A stretch of 64,000 bases of DNA. Source: Mesorhizobium qingshengii. GTDB taxonomy: Bacteria > Pseudomonadota > Alphaproteobacteria > Rhizobiales > Rhizobiaceae. Below, piece by piece: positions 51,464 to 60,924 of the stretch; the stretch's first letter is position 1; every line of letters starts with the position of its first letter. The notes under the pieces are model-generated. The model was not told the DNA's origin. It did no database searches and saw only the letters and a program-made list of their open reading frames with translations. The translations under genes were made by a program, and so were the position numbers. The stretch spans positions 62,001 to 126,000 of the forward strand of contig NZ_JAPFQA010000002.1 of the NCBI RefSeq assembly GCF_027563465.1, given 5' to 3'.

Positions 51464-52071
51464 GGATCGTCCGTATAGCGCTGTTCGCGCCAGGGGTCGC
51501 CATAGATGTGATAGCCGCGCAATTCCCAGAAGCCGGGCTCGTCACGCGTCGTGAACTGCAGGCCGTTCAACCATTTGGCCGACTTCCAGAAGTAGAGATG
51601 CGGAACGAGCAGCCGCGCCGGACCGCCATGGTCCGGGGTGATCGGCTTGCCTTCGTAGAGCAGCGCCACCATCGCCTTGCCGGCGGTCAGATCCTTTACC
51701 GGCACATTGGTGGTGTAGCCGTCGAACGCATGCGCCAGCGTGAAACCGGTCGGCGGCTCCAGACCGGCATCGGCAAGGATATCGTCGATCAGCACGCCCT
51801 GCCACGGCGTGTCGAACTTGGTCCACGCGGTCACGCAATGGATGTCTCGCGTCATCTTGGTCAAAGGCAGCGCGTTGAACTCGGCCCAATTCCATTTCTT
51901 GATTGGTCGCGGCCCATGCTTCAGCGTGAACGACCAGTCCTCGGTGCGCACGCGCGGCGTCGGACCGGCCGACAGGACCGGAAATCCCTGCTCCAGATAT
52001 TGCCCGGGCGGGATGCGCGCATCGCCGTCGGTCGGTGGGCGCCGCCCAGAAACAAAACCTCGGGTGACCAT
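51460..52071 (-). CDS. Sulfite-oxidase-like molybdopterin oxidoreductase, cytosolic short form
   Basis: The 203-residue protein is the molybdopterin domain only. Cys79 in DIHCVTAWTKFDTPWQGV is the expected molybdenum ligand, and HAFDGYTTNVP and GGPARLLVPHLYFWKSAKW follow the family pattern. No Tat or Sec signal and no dimerisation domain are seen, unlike MsrP or SorA. It forms a two-gene operon with the reductase. The substrate is unknown; sulfite or an S- or N-oxide is possible. Confidence 0.88.
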   Translation of the reverse strand: MVTRGFVSGRRPPTDGDARIPPGQYLEQGFPVLSAGPTPRVRTEDWSFTLKHGPRPIKKWNWAEFNALPLTKMTRDIHCVTAWTKFDTPWQGVLIDDILADAGLEPPTGFTLAHAFDGYTTNVPVKDLTAGKAMVALLYEGKPITPDHGGPARLLVPHLYFWKSAKWLNGLQFTTRDEPGFWELRGYHIYGDPWREQRYTDDP

Positions 52072-52222
52072 TGCGGCAATCCCTCTGTGTCAGGCCATCT
52101 GTCAGCCTTGCACAATGTTCTCGAAGATACCGTGGCGGGCAACCGAAATCTTGATACAGGCGGAGGGTTCGTCGTTGGTCCGACCAGCCCTGCCGTTCCT
52201 GCGCCCGGTTCAGCGCCGCATG

Positions 52223-53749
52223 TCAGCCATTGGCAAACGGCACCGCGACATAAATCCGGCCGCCGTCGCGCTCCACCAGCAACAGCACCGATTTCCTGCC
52301 GGACTTGCCGGCCTGGGCAATCGCCTGGGTGACCTGCCTGGCGTTCTTCACTGGCACCTGATTGACGGCAACGATGAGGTCGCCGGGCTCGATACCGGAC
52401 GCCGCGGCCGCCTTGTCGGGACTGACGCTGGCAACCACCGCGCCGTGCTGATTGTCGGCGAGGTTCAGCTGCTGGCGAATGTCGGGCTTGATGTCGATCA
52501 GGCCGAGGCCGATCGCCGGGGCCCGATTGCCTTGCCCGGTGCCGGGCGCACCGGAGCCGTCGGTCACCGACGCGGTCTTCACGTCATCGCTGTTTTGGCC
52601 GACATCGACGGAAATCCGCACCGCCTTGCCCTTGCGCCAGACGTCGAGTGGCTCCCTGGCGCCGGGTGCGACGTCGGCGACGGTCCGCGACAAGTCCTTG
52701 GGATCCTTCACGTCCTGTCCGGCAAAGCCGGTGATGACGTCGCCGGTCTCGACGCCGGCCCTGGCGGCCGGCGAGCCGTCATTGACCTGCGAAACCAGTG
52801 CCCCGCCGGGATGGTCGAGTCCGATGGCGCTCGCCACATCCGGGGTAACCGGCTGAATCTCGACGCCGAGGTAACCGTACTGGATGGAACCGTCCTTCAT
52901 CAGCTTGGCGACGACTTTCCGGGCCTGATCGGACGGGATGGCGAAGCCGACGCCGACGCTGCCACCATTGGGCGAATAGATCGCCGCGTTGATGCCGACG
53001 ACATTGCCGTTCATATCCACCAGCGGGCCGCCGGAATTGCCATGGTTGATCGGAGCGTCGATCTGGATGAAATCGTCAAACGGCCCGCTGTGCAGATCAC
53101 GACCGCGTGCCGAAACGATGCCTGCGGTGACGGTGGTGCCGATGCCGAACGGATTGCCGATCGCCAGCACCTGGTCGCCGGTCATCAACTTGTCGGAGTC
53201 ACCCCATTTGACCGTCGGCAACGGCTTGTCGGCCTTGATCTTGAGCACGGCGAGATCGTTCTTGGCATCGCTGCCGACGAGCTTGGCGGGAAGTTCGGTG
53301 CCGTCGTCGAGCGTCACCTTGATCGAAGAAGCGCCATCGACGACGTGGTTGTTGGTGACGATGGTGCCGTCGTCGGCGACGATGAAGCCGGAACCGAGCG
53401 CCTCGGCACGCTGCGCCTGCTGCTGCGGCGGTGTGCGCGGGGCCGGCATGCCCTGATCGCCGAAGAACTGACGGAAATAGTCGTCGAATGGCGAGTTGCC
53501 GAGAGGCATGTTGTCATCGGTGCTTGCCGGCTGTGCCTTCATGACGGTGGTGACGGTCACCACCGCCGGCTTGTCGGCCGCCACGATGGGGGCGAACGAG
53601 CCGTTGGGGGCCGTGATGCCGGCGACAGGTGTCTGGGTTGTCGGAACGGTGTTGCCCGCACTTTGGGCGAAAGACACGACGAAGGGGGATATGATCAGCG
53701 CAGCGCCCAGCAAGGCCGCGACGCGATGTCTGCGAAGGATATCTGACAT
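52223..53749 (-). CDS. degP: Do-family periplasmic serine protease (DegP-like)
   Basis: The 508-residue protein has a signal peptide (ending VVSFAQSA), a trypsin-like domain with the triad His in TNNHVVDGA, Asp in KNDLAVLKIK and Ser in GNSGGPL, and two PDZ domains in the C-terminal half (about residues 290-385 and 410-500). The family degrades misfolded periplasmic proteins. A Gln-rich loop (PPQQQAQRA) before the His region is the LA loop. It is monocistronic, with a 265-base upstream gap. Confidence 0.93.
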   Translation of the reverse strand: MSDILRRHRVAALLGAALIISPFVVSFAQSAGNTVPTTQTPVAGITAPNGSFAPIVAADKPAVVTVTTVMKAQPASTDDNMPLGNSPFDDYFRQFFGDQGMPAPRTPPQQQAQRAEALGSGFIVADDGTIVTNNHVVDGASSIKVTLDDGTELPAKLVGSDAKNDLAVLKIKADKPLPTVKWGDSDKLMTGDQVLAIGNPFGIGTTVTAGIVSARGRDLHSGPFDDFIQIDAPINHGNSGGPLVDMNGNVVGINAAIYSPNGGSVGVGFAIPSDQARKVVAKLMKDGSIQYGYLGVEIQPVTPDVASAIGLDHPGGALVSQVNDGSPAARAGVETGDVITGFAGQDVKDPKDLSRTVADVAPGAREPLDVWRKGKAVRISVDVGQNSDDVKTASVTDGSGAPGTGQGNRAPAIGLGLIDIKPDIRQQLNLADNQHGAVVASVSPDKAAAASGIEPGDLIVAVNQVPVKNARQVTQAIAQAGKSGRKSVLLLVERDGGRIYVAVPFANG

Positions 53750-54014
53750 GGTCGTTTGTCCGGGCGAGAGTTGATCCAGCGCGCCGTAGCCTCTTCCCCA
53801 TGCGGGGAAACCCGATCATCCGGCGTGTCGAGGGTCGCGATTGCCCGTCTCGCCTGGCATGGCAGCCGACCGGATCGACAACCCTGCATCTAGAGCGCGG
53901 ATTGGCCCGATTTAGGGTTTTCGGGCGACGTTACGAAGATTTAATTTCCGGAGGACGGCAGGTCACAATGTCGTTAGCGACAGGCCAGGCCGGGTTTTTC
54001 CGCCCCGCAAGGCA

Positions 54015-54755
54015 TCAGATTCCGCCGGTTCGCTGCAGATAGACCGTGGCAATCTCGCGCATGCGCTTGCCATCGAAGCTTGGTCCGTGACCGCCGTGGC
54101 CGATGCGGATCGGCAGGTCGAGGAGGCGCTGCATCGTATGGCGATAGGCCGTGCGATCGGAGTCCGGCAGGCTGTCGATCAGCGTGTCGTCGTAGATGGC
54201 GTCGCCGCTGAAGAACAAGCCATCGGCCTCGTCGAACAGCGCGATAGAATCCGGCGAATGTCCGGGCAGATGCAGCACGCGGAATTTCCGGTCGCCGAGG
54301 TCGACCACGTCGCCCTCGCCAAGGGTCCGCGTCAAGGGCGCCGACGGAATCCTGTAATCGGCGGCTTTCCAACCCGGTGCCGGCAGTCTCGAAACGGCAC
54401 CTTCGAGATCGTGGAACATATAGGCGTAGGTCGCGGCTTCATCCATGCTTTCGAACTGCGCCGCACTCATCCTTGGCCCGGCCCGCAACGGGAATTCGTG
54501 CAGCGAGCCGACATGGTCGAGATGGATGTGCGTCGCGACCACCAGAAGCGGCTTGCCCTGCTGCGTTTCGATTTCCGGCGCCAGCGGGCAGATGCCCATG
54601 CCGGTATCGACCAGAAGGTCGGCGTCGCGGCCGCGCAGGTGCCAGATGTTGGCGCGCACATAGGCATGCACGAACGGCTCGGTCAGCATCGTCGTCTTGT
54701 CGTCGACGATGCTCCTGCTGAACCAGTCGGGCATCATGTGTGAGCCTGGCATCAC
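54015..54755 (-). CDS. Metallo-beta-lactamase-fold hydrolase
   Basis: The protein of about 240 residues has the zinc motif THIHLDHVG and later HLPGHSPDS, LFFSGDAIYDD and a C-terminal HGGHG segment, all in order for an MBL-fold hydrolase. No substrate is suggested. The start is uncertain because the upstream region is made of a short tandem repeat whose units carry ATGCC; ATG at 54737 is another possible start. It follows the phosphofructokinase gene on the same strand. Confidence 0.85.
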   Translation of the reverse strand: MMPGSHMMPDWFSRSIVDDKTTMLTEPFVHAYVRANIWHLRGRDADLLVDTGMGICPLAPEIETQQGKPLLVVATHIHLDHVGSLHEFPLRAGPRMSAAQFESMDEAATYAYMFHDLEGAVSRLPAPGWKAADYRIPSAPLTRTLGEGDVVDLGDRKFRVLHLPGHSPDSIALFDEADGLFFSGDAIYDDTLIDSLPDSDRTAYRHTMQRLLDLPIRIGHGGHGPSFDGKRMREIATVYLQRTGGI

Positions 54756-54809
54756 GGTGAGCCTGGCATCACGGTGTGAGCCTTGGCATCAGGTGTGAGC
54801 CCGGCATCA
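54735..54809. repeat. Imperfect tandem repeat spanning the MBL start and the pfp stop
   Basis: Four to five units of about 18 bases, close to GGTGTGAGCCTGGCATCA, lie here (54739-54809). The repeat supplies the TGA of the phosphofructokinase gene and overlaps the start region of the MBL gene. The unit number could vary between strains by slippage. Confidence 0.85.
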
Positions 54810-55973
54810 GACAAACGGCTTCCCGATCTTGTATTTTTCCGGCACCAGCCGCTTGAGGTATGCCATGCCTGCCTCGGACAGCTGATTGACATCGGGCTGC
54901 ATGAAATCGTCCGGCATGTGGCGGGTCTTGCCGGCAACGTTCTTCAACGGCACCTTCTTCAGCACCGTTTTACCGCCGTCATATTGGAGCGCCACCGAGC
55001 CGCCGCCCTGTTCGGCGACGGTGACGGCGAAGGCGCCGGCATCGAAGGCCTCCCGCGCGTCGACCGCGCTGATGGCGCCGACATAGCCACGCGGCATATA
55101 GCCGAGCGCATCGACGCGGGCCCGCTTGCCCGGCAGGCCCTCGGCCAGCGCGCGCTCGAGCGCCGCCGGCAGGTCGCTGCCCGACAGCTTGACGTTGCCG
55201 TGCGCGTCGCGTTCCAGCTTGTCGGGCGGCACCAGGCTTTCGACCAGCGCCTTGCCGTCGGCGGTGCTGACGCCTTCCGACACGGCGACGATGCAGCGCT
55301 TGTGGCGGTCGAGCGTGGCGCGCACGTCGTCGATGAAGCCGGCGGCCGAGAACGGACGCTCCGGCACATAGACAAGATGCGGCCCGCTGTCCTGGTCGAA
55401 CTGCCAGGCCGCGGCCGCCGCGGTGAGGAAGCCGGCATGCCGGCCCATGACGATGCCGACATAGATGCCGGGCAGAGCGCGAAAATCGAGATCGACGGAC
55501 AGGAAGGCGCCGGCGACGAACTCGGCCGCCGACATGAAGCCCGGCGTGTGGTCGTTCTCCTCGAGATCATTGTCGATGGTTTTCGGCGCATGGACAAAGG
55601 CGATCTTGCCGCCGGCGGCATCGGTCAGGATTTGCTGCGTGCCCGACGTGTCGTTGCCGCCGATATAGATGAAGGCGTCGGCGCCGGCCTTCTTCAATCC
55701 ATTGAGGATGACGTCGCAATAGGCCGCGTCCGGCTTGTCGCGGGTCGAGCCAAGGGCCGCACTTGGGGTGCCGGCAATCAGCCGCAGCCGGTCCTCGGGA
55801 ATGGCGGAGAGGTCGACATAATTGCCGTCACGGATGCCGCGCACACCGTGGATCGAGCCCAGGACCTTGGCGCCGGGATGCCGCTTGCGGATCTCCAGCG
55901 TCGCCCCGACCACCGTCTGGTTGATGACGGCGGTGGGACCGCCGCCCTGCGCGATAACAAAAGTTCCGGCCAT
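54807..55973 (-). CDS. pfp: PPi-type 6-phosphofructokinase
   Basis: The 388-residue enzyme has GGGPTAVINQT near the N-terminus, YIGGNDTSGTQQI and APKTIDNDL. The IDND ending and Asn in the GGND position, with a downstream PGIYVGIVMGRHAGF block, resemble pyrophosphate-dependent phosphofructokinases that work in both directions. PPi dependence is inferred from these positions. It is the first gene of a likely two-gene unit with the MBL hydrolase. Confidence 0.85.
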   Translation of the reverse strand: MAGTFVIAQGGGPTAVINQTVVGATLEIRKRHPGAKVLGSIHGVRGIRDGNYVDLSAIPEDRLRLIAGTPSAALGSTRDKPDAAYCDVILNGLKKAGADAFIYIGGNDTSGTQQILTDAAGGKIAFVHAPKTIDNDLEENDHTPGFMSAAEFVAGAFLSVDLDFRALPGIYVGIVMGRHAGFLTAAAAAWQFDQDSGPHLVYVPERPFSAAGFIDDVRATLDRHKRCIVAVSEGVSTADGKALVESLVPPDKLERDAHGNVKLSGSDLPAALERALAEGLPGKRARVDALGYMPRGYVGAISAVDAREAFDAGAFAVTVAEQGGGSVALQYDGGKTVLKKVPLKNVAGKTRHMPDDFMQPDVNQLSEAGMAYLKRLVPEKYKIGKPFV

Positions 55974-56160
55974 TCCTGACGTCTCCCGGGCGATGAATTC
56001 GCAGGCACATTCGCCTGTCTTTCGCCGTCGCGCAACGGGAGAACCAGAGCGCGGTCCCGAAAAGCATGCCCTCGGGCCTGACCCGAGGGTGGCAACCGGC
56101 CTTCACCAGAGATCGGGCTCAAACAGAGAGACGAGGCGGCCGCGCGGCAGGCCGGCAGGA

Positions 56161-56928
56161 TCAGACGACGACGACCGGGTTTTTCTTGGAGACGCGGCTG
56201 TAGAGATCGATGATGTCCTGGTTGATCAGGCGCACGCAGCCCGACGACATGGCCTGGCCGATGCTCCACCACTCGGGCGAGCCGTGGATGCGGTAGCCGG
56301 TGTCCTTGCCGTCCTGATAGATGTAGAGGGCGCGGGCGCCAAGCGGGTTGGTGAGGCCACCGGGTTGCCCGGCCTGCCACTTCACCAGTTCCGGCTTGCG
56401 GGCGATCATTTCCGGCGGCGGCGTCCAGGTCGGCCATTCCCTGCCGTACTGGATGTTGGCGCGGCCGGACCAGCGGAAGCCGTCCTTGCCGATGCCGACG
56501 CCATAGCGGATGGCGTCGCCACCCGGCTGCACGAGATAGAGCATGCGCTCCTGCAGATGGACGACGATGGTGCCGGGCGCTTCGCCTGTCGTGTCGACGA
56601 CGATCTGGCGGCGGAATTCCGGCTTGACCTTGAGATAGGGCACTTCCGGCAGGTTGAAGCCGCCATCGGTCATGGACGCGTACATCACGTCCGGGCTGGT
56701 GACGTTCCTGTCGACACTGATGCTTGGCCGGATCGGCCGCACCGAGCCGGTGGTGACATCATCCAGTTCCAGCGCCGGCAAACCGCCGCCAGAGGTGGAG
56801 CAGCCGGCGGCGCCGAGCAAGGCCAGCGCCCCTGCTCCGGACAGAATGGCGCGGCGGGAAAGGTGATAATCGGTTTCGATTGCGTCGCCGTTTCGCGGCG
56901 GCGTCAGACCTTGCGGCAACTCACGCAT
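56161..56928 (-). CDS. L,D-transpeptidase, YkuD family
   Basis: The 255-residue protein has a twin-Arg-like lipoprotein leader (SRRAILSGAGALALLGAAGC, lipobox Cys43) and a YkuD catalytic domain with His215 in YRIHGSPEW and Cys231 in MSSGCVRL. It would cross-link peptidoglycan or anchor proteins in the periplasm. The ATG at 56928 is preferred over a GTG at 56961, which adds unconserved residues. Confidence 0.9.
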   Translation of the reverse strand: MRELPQGLTPPRNGDAIETDYHLSRRAILSGAGALALLGAAGCSTSGGGLPALELDDVTTGSVRPIRPSISVDRNVTSPDVMYASMTDGGFNLPEVPYLKVKPEFRRQIVVDTTGEAPGTIVVHLQERMLYLVQPGGDAIRYGVGIGKDGFRWSGRANIQYGREWPTWTPPPEMIARKPELVKWQAGQPGGLTNPLGARALYIYQDGKDTGYRIHGSPEWWSIGQAMSSGCVRLINQDIIDLYSRVSKKNPVVVV

Positions 56929-57319
56929 ATACCCAAACCCTACGCTGTCGGCGGGAAGCACGGTCCGGCCGGATAGCAGGCATTTTCATCATTCATGGTT
57001 GATAAAGCATGAAGACCTTGCACAGCCGGCGTCTGCGCATTGCCTGGTGGGCGCTCAATCGTCCTATCTGACCTTTGGCCGAGGGCCGCCGCCGCGGCCG
57101 CAATGGTTCTCGGCGCCAATGTCAGCCTGGCCGATATCGCGAGCACGCTGAGCGGCGCGAATTGACGCCGGCCTGCCCTTGGCGCATCGATATCGCAGCA
57201 ATTCCAGGAAAAGTGCGTGGCGGTTTCCGTCCGGAATTGCGTAAAACAAAAATCCGGCCTCTTTACATTCTCCCGCACCCAAGGATTTATCCTCTTTCTT
57301 GAGCTCAAGGGAGACGAGC
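56929..57319. other. Intergenic region between L,D-transpeptidase and LysE genes
   Basis: About 390 bases separate the two divergent genes. A family C palindrome lies at 57197-57252; the rest shows no supported reading frame. The promoter for the exporter should lie right of the palindrome. Confidence 0.5.
57197..57252. repeat. Palindromic repeat, family C, copy 2
   Basis: GCAATTCCAGGAAAAGTGCG then GGTTTCCGTCCGGAATTGCG with AAAACAAA: the same layout as at 25643-25702. It lies about 70 bases before the LysE start. Confidence 0.75.
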
Positions 57320-57943
57320 ATGTCCTTCGAAAACTGGGCCGCCTTCGCCGCCGCATCGACGATACTACTCATCATTCCAGGCCCGACCATCCTTCTGGTC
57401 GTGTCCTATGCGCTGGGCCAGGGCTGGCGCACCGCATTGCCGATGGCGGTCGGCGTGGCACTGGGCGACTTTACCGCGATGACGCTGTCAATGCTCGGCA
57501 TCGGCGCGCTGCTGGCGGCTTCGGCGACCGTCTTCACCATCCTGAAGCTGATCGGCGCCGGCTATCTGATCTATCTCGGCGTGAAACTGTTCCGCGCCGG
57601 CGGCGCGCTGAAAGCCGAACCGCGCACTGACGTTGTGTCCTCGGCCAGAATGATGGCGCATGCCTGGCTGGTCACGGCGCTCAACCCGAAAAGCATCACC
57701 TTCTTCGTCGCCTTCCTGCCGCAGTTCCTCGACCGGCACGCCGATTTCTGGACGCAGATGCTGATCTTCGAGACGACCTTCCTGGCGCTCGCCTTCGCCA
57801 ATGCCTTCGGCTATGCGCTGATCGCGGCGAGGGCTCGCAATGTCGTGCGCAATCCCAAGGCGATCCGCATCTTCAACCGCACCGGCGGCACGCTGCTGGT
57901 CGGCGCCGGCATCGCCACGGTGGCGATGCGTTCGAGCAGCTAG
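57320..57943 (+). CDS. LysE-family amino acid exporter
   Basis: The 207-residue membrane protein has the LysE/RhtB pattern: IIPGPTILLVVSYALGQGWR after the first helix, six hydrophobic segments, GAGYLIYLGVKLFR, and ALNPKSITFFVAFLPQF. The ATG at 57320 follows AAGGGAGACGAGC. Members export amino acids or related metabolites; the substrate is not evident. Confidence 0.92.
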   Translation: MSFENWAAFAAASTILLIIPGPTILLVVSYALGQGWRTALPMAVGVALGDFTAMTLSMLGIGALLAASATVFTILKLIGAGYLIYLGVKLFRAGGALKAEPRTDVVSSARMMAHAWLVTALNPKSITFFVAFLPQFLDRHADFWTQMLIFETTFLALAFANAFGYALIAARARNVVRNPKAIRIFNRTGGTLLVGAGIATVAMRSSS

Positions 57944-58033
57944 GAGCCGGGCAGCCTGCCACGGCACCGCGCCTGGCTTGCCCGCTTCCGATGTTCTAGG
58001 ATCAAGCCTTATGCGGCTCGTGGAGGACGGGGC

Positions 58034-59356
58034 ATGACGCTCAAAGACCCATTCGGACTGACATTTTCAGGCGCGACGGAGGCGGGGTTCACGCCTTTCA
58101 GCCAGGCTGTCCATGAATTGCAGTGCTTTATCGGCGATCCGGTCGCCTCCGTCGATCGTGCCATCGTCGAGGATCCCGGCTTCGTCATGGCGCATGTGTT
58201 CAAGGGTTATCTCTTCGGCCTCGCCACCGAGCGGGAGGCGACGGCGGTGGCCAGGGCTTGCCATGAGGCGGCACTGCCGCTTGCCGCGACAACGCACGAG
58301 CAGGCGCATGTCTCGGCCCTTGGCCATCTCGCCAACGGGCGCTGGCATGATGCCGGCAGCATTCTCGAGGACATCGCCATCGAGAACCCACGCGACGCGC
58401 TGGCGCTGCAGGTCGGCCACCAGATCGATTTCTTCACCGGCAATGCCCGCATGTTGCGCGACCGCATCGCCCGCGCCCTGCCGTCCTGGCAGAGCGGCAT
58501 GCCCGGCTACCACGCCATCCTCGGCATGCAGGCGTTCGGGCTGGAGGAAATGGGTGACTACGCGCGGGCCGAAAAACTTGGCCGCACCGCCGTCGACATC
58601 GAGCCGCGCGACGGCTGGGCCCAACATGCCGTCGCACATGTCATGGAAATGCAAAGCCGGCAAAAGGATGGCATAGCCTGGATGCGCGCCAATCCTGAAG
58701 CGTGGACGAAAGAGAGCTTCCTGCAGGTGCACAATTGGTGGCACCTGGCGCTGTTCCACTATGACCTAGGCGAGACAGACGAGGTGCTGGCGCTCTACGA
58801 TGGGCCCATCTACGGCGAGCGATCGGCACTGGCGCTCAACATGGTCGATGCCTCGGCGATCCTGTGGCGGCTCTATCTCGGCGGCGTCGATGTCGGCGAC
58901 CGCTGGGCAGCGATCGCCACCAACTGGCGCAAGACCGGCACCGGCAACTATGCCTTCAACGATGCCCACGCGATGATGGCGTTTGTCGGGGCTGGCCTCG
59001 ATGCCCCGGCTCAGACCTTACTCGAGGCACAGCGCGAGACCATGCGCGGCAACGATGACAACGTCGCGTTCACCCGGGATGTCGGTCACCCGCTGACACT
59101 CGCCATCAAGGCGTTCGGCGACGGCAACTACACTGAGGCCATGCGCCTGATCCGGCCAATCCGGGCGATCGCCCATCGTTTCGGCGGCAGCCACGCGCAA
59201 CGCGACGTCATCGACCTGACGCTGATCGAGGCGGCCTTGCGGGCCGGTGACGGCGCGCTGGCCAGGGCGCTTGCCGCGGAACGTTCGATGGCTCGACCCG
59301 ACAGTCCGCTGTCAGCGCTGCTTTCGCGTCGCGCGGCCGATTTGTCGGAGAATTGA
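58034..59356 (+). CDS. TTC38-like tetratricopeptide repeat protein
   Basis: The 440-residue protein matches the TTC38 family of tetratricopeptide proteins: AQHAVAHVMEMQ and HNWWHLALFHYDLGE are the characteristic blocks, surrounded by helical TPR-type repeats across the whole length. No signal peptide or membrane segment is seen. The family is conserved from bacteria to animals but has no assigned enzymatic role. Confidence 0.85.
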   Translation: MTLKDPFGLTFSGATEAGFTPFSQAVHELQCFIGDPVASVDRAIVEDPGFVMAHVFKGYLFGLATEREATAVARACHEAALPLAATTHEQAHVSALGHLANGRWHDAGSILEDIAIENPRDALALQVGHQIDFFTGNARMLRDRIARALPSWQSGMPGYHAILGMQAFGLEEMGDYARAEKLGRTAVDIEPRDGWAQHAVAHVMEMQSRQKDGIAWMRANPEAWTKESFLQVHNWWHLALFHYDLGETDEVLALYDGPIYGERSALALNMVDASAILWRLYLGGVDVGDRWAAIATNWRKTGTGNYAFNDAHAMMAFVGAGLDAPAQTLLEAQRETMRGNDDNVAFTRDVGHPLTLAIKAFGDGNYTEAMRLIRPIRAIAHRFGGSHAQRDVIDLTLIEAALRAGDGALARALAAERSMARPDSPLSALLSRRAADLSEN

Positions 59357-59437
59357 CCCGAAGCGTATCTTGTCTTAAAAACTGGCCAAGCCAGATTTTT
59401 TCGAGATCCGAAAAAATTAGTGGCATGGGAGGAAGAC

Positions 59438-60892
59438 ATGTATCTCGGGCTCGATCTCGGTACATCGGGCGTCAAGGCGCTGCTGATCGATGCCGGGCAA
59501 ACCGTCGTCGGCTCCGGCCATGCGTCGCTCGATGTGTCGCGGCCGCATCCCGGCTGGTCGGAACAGGATCCCGCCGACTGGATTCGCGCCTGCGAGGAGG
59601 CGATCGCCGCGCTGAGGGCCGCCTATCCGCAACAACTCTCGGCCGTCAAAGGCATCGGCCTTTCCGGCCACATGCATGGCGCGACCCTGCTTGACGCGGC
59701 CGACCAGGTGCTGCGCCCTTGCATCCTGTGGAACGATACGCGCAGCCATGCCGAGGCAGCTGCCCTCGACGCCAACCCGCGCTTTCGCGCGTTGACCGGC
59801 AACATCGTCTTTCCCGGTTTCACCGCGCCGAAGCTGGCCTGGGTGAAGAACAACGAGCCCGCCATTTTCGCCAAGGTGGCGAAGGTCTTGCTGCCCAAGG
59901 ATTTCCTGCGGCTCTGGCTGTCGGGCGAGCACATTTCGGAAATGTCGGATTCGGCCGGCACCTCCTGGCTCGACGTCGGTGAACGGCGCTGGTCGGCCGA
60001 ATTGCTCGCGGCGACATCGCTCGACGAAAGACAGATGCCGTCGCTGGTCGAAGGCACGCAGAAGGCCGGCGCCTTGCGCGCCGAACTGGCTTCGAAATGG
60101 GGCCTGCAGGCCGGCATGCCGATTGCCGGCGGTGCCGGCGACAATGCGGCCTCGGCCTGCGGCATGGGCACGGTCGGCGCCGGCCAGGCCTTCGTCTCGC
60201 TCGGCACGTCGGGTGTTTTGTTTGCCGCCAACGCTTCCTATCTGCCCAACCCGGCGAGCGCGGTGCATACCTTCTGTCATGCCCTGCCCGACACCTGGCA
60301 TCAGATGGGCGTGATCCTGTCGGCGACGGATTCGCTGAACTGGCTGTCGGAGATCACGGGCAAGGGCGCCGGCGAACTGACCGCCGAGCTCGGCGGTACG
60401 CTGAAGGCGCCGAGCGGCGTGTCGTTCCTGCCCTATCTGTCAGGCGAGCGCACGCCCTACAATGATTCCGCCGTTCGCGGCGCGTTCACCGGACTGGCGC
60501 ATGAATCGAGCCGCGCGGTACTGACCCAGGCGGTACTGGAAGGCGTCGCCTTTGCCTTCCGCGACAGCCTCGAAGCGCTGGCCAAGGCCGGCACGACATT
60601 GACGCGGGTGACGGCGATCGGTGGCGGCTCGCGCTCACGCTACTGGCTGAAGGCGATCGCCACCGCGCTTGGCCTGCCGGTCGACATTCCCGCCGACGGC
60701 GATTTCGGCGCCGCCTTTGGCGCGGCCAGGCTCGGCCTGATCGCGGCGACAGGCGCGGATCCGCTCAGCGTCTGCAGAGCACCCGCGACCGATGCGACGA
60801 TCGAACCGGACGCTGTGCTCGGCGGGGCCTACGCGGATGCCTATCACCGCTACCGGGCGCTATATCCGGCAATCAAGAGCGTCACGGCATGA
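59438..60892 (+). CDS. xylB: Xylulokinase
   Basis: The 484-residue FGGY-family kinase begins MYLGLDLGTSGVKALLID and has the GLSGHMHG segment, the SDSAGTSWLDV block and GGGSRSRYWLKAIA near the C-terminus. It phosphorylates D-xylulose to xylulose 5-phosphate. A GGGAGGAAGA site precedes the ATG. It is followed, after a small divergent gene, by xylose isomerase, so the pathway order xylB-xylA is present without the transporter in the window. Confidence 0.95.
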   Translation: MYLGLDLGTSGVKALLIDAGQTVVGSGHASLDVSRPHPGWSEQDPADWIRACEEAIAALRAAYPQQLSAVKGIGLSGHMHGATLLDAADQVLRPCILWNDTRSHAEAAALDANPRFRALTGNIVFPGFTAPKLAWVKNNEPAIFAKVAKVLLPKDFLRLWLSGEHISEMSDSAGTSWLDVGERRWSAELLAATSLDERQMPSLVEGTQKAGALRAELASKWGLQAGMPIAGGAGDNAASACGMGTVGAGQAFVSLGTSGVLFAANASYLPNPASAVHTFCHALPDTWHQMGVILSATDSLNWLSEITGKGAGELTAELGGTLKAPSGVSFLPYLSGERTPYNDSAVRGAFTGLAHESSRAVLTQAVLEGVAFAFRDSLEALAKAGTTLTRVTAIGGGSRSRYWLKAIATALGLPVDIPADGDFGAAFGAARLGLIAATGADPLSVCRAPATDATIEPDAVLGGAYADAYHRYRALYPAIKSVTA

Positions 60893-60924
60893 GCGATTTC
60901 TCCTCCAAGCCGTGGCTTGCCGGC

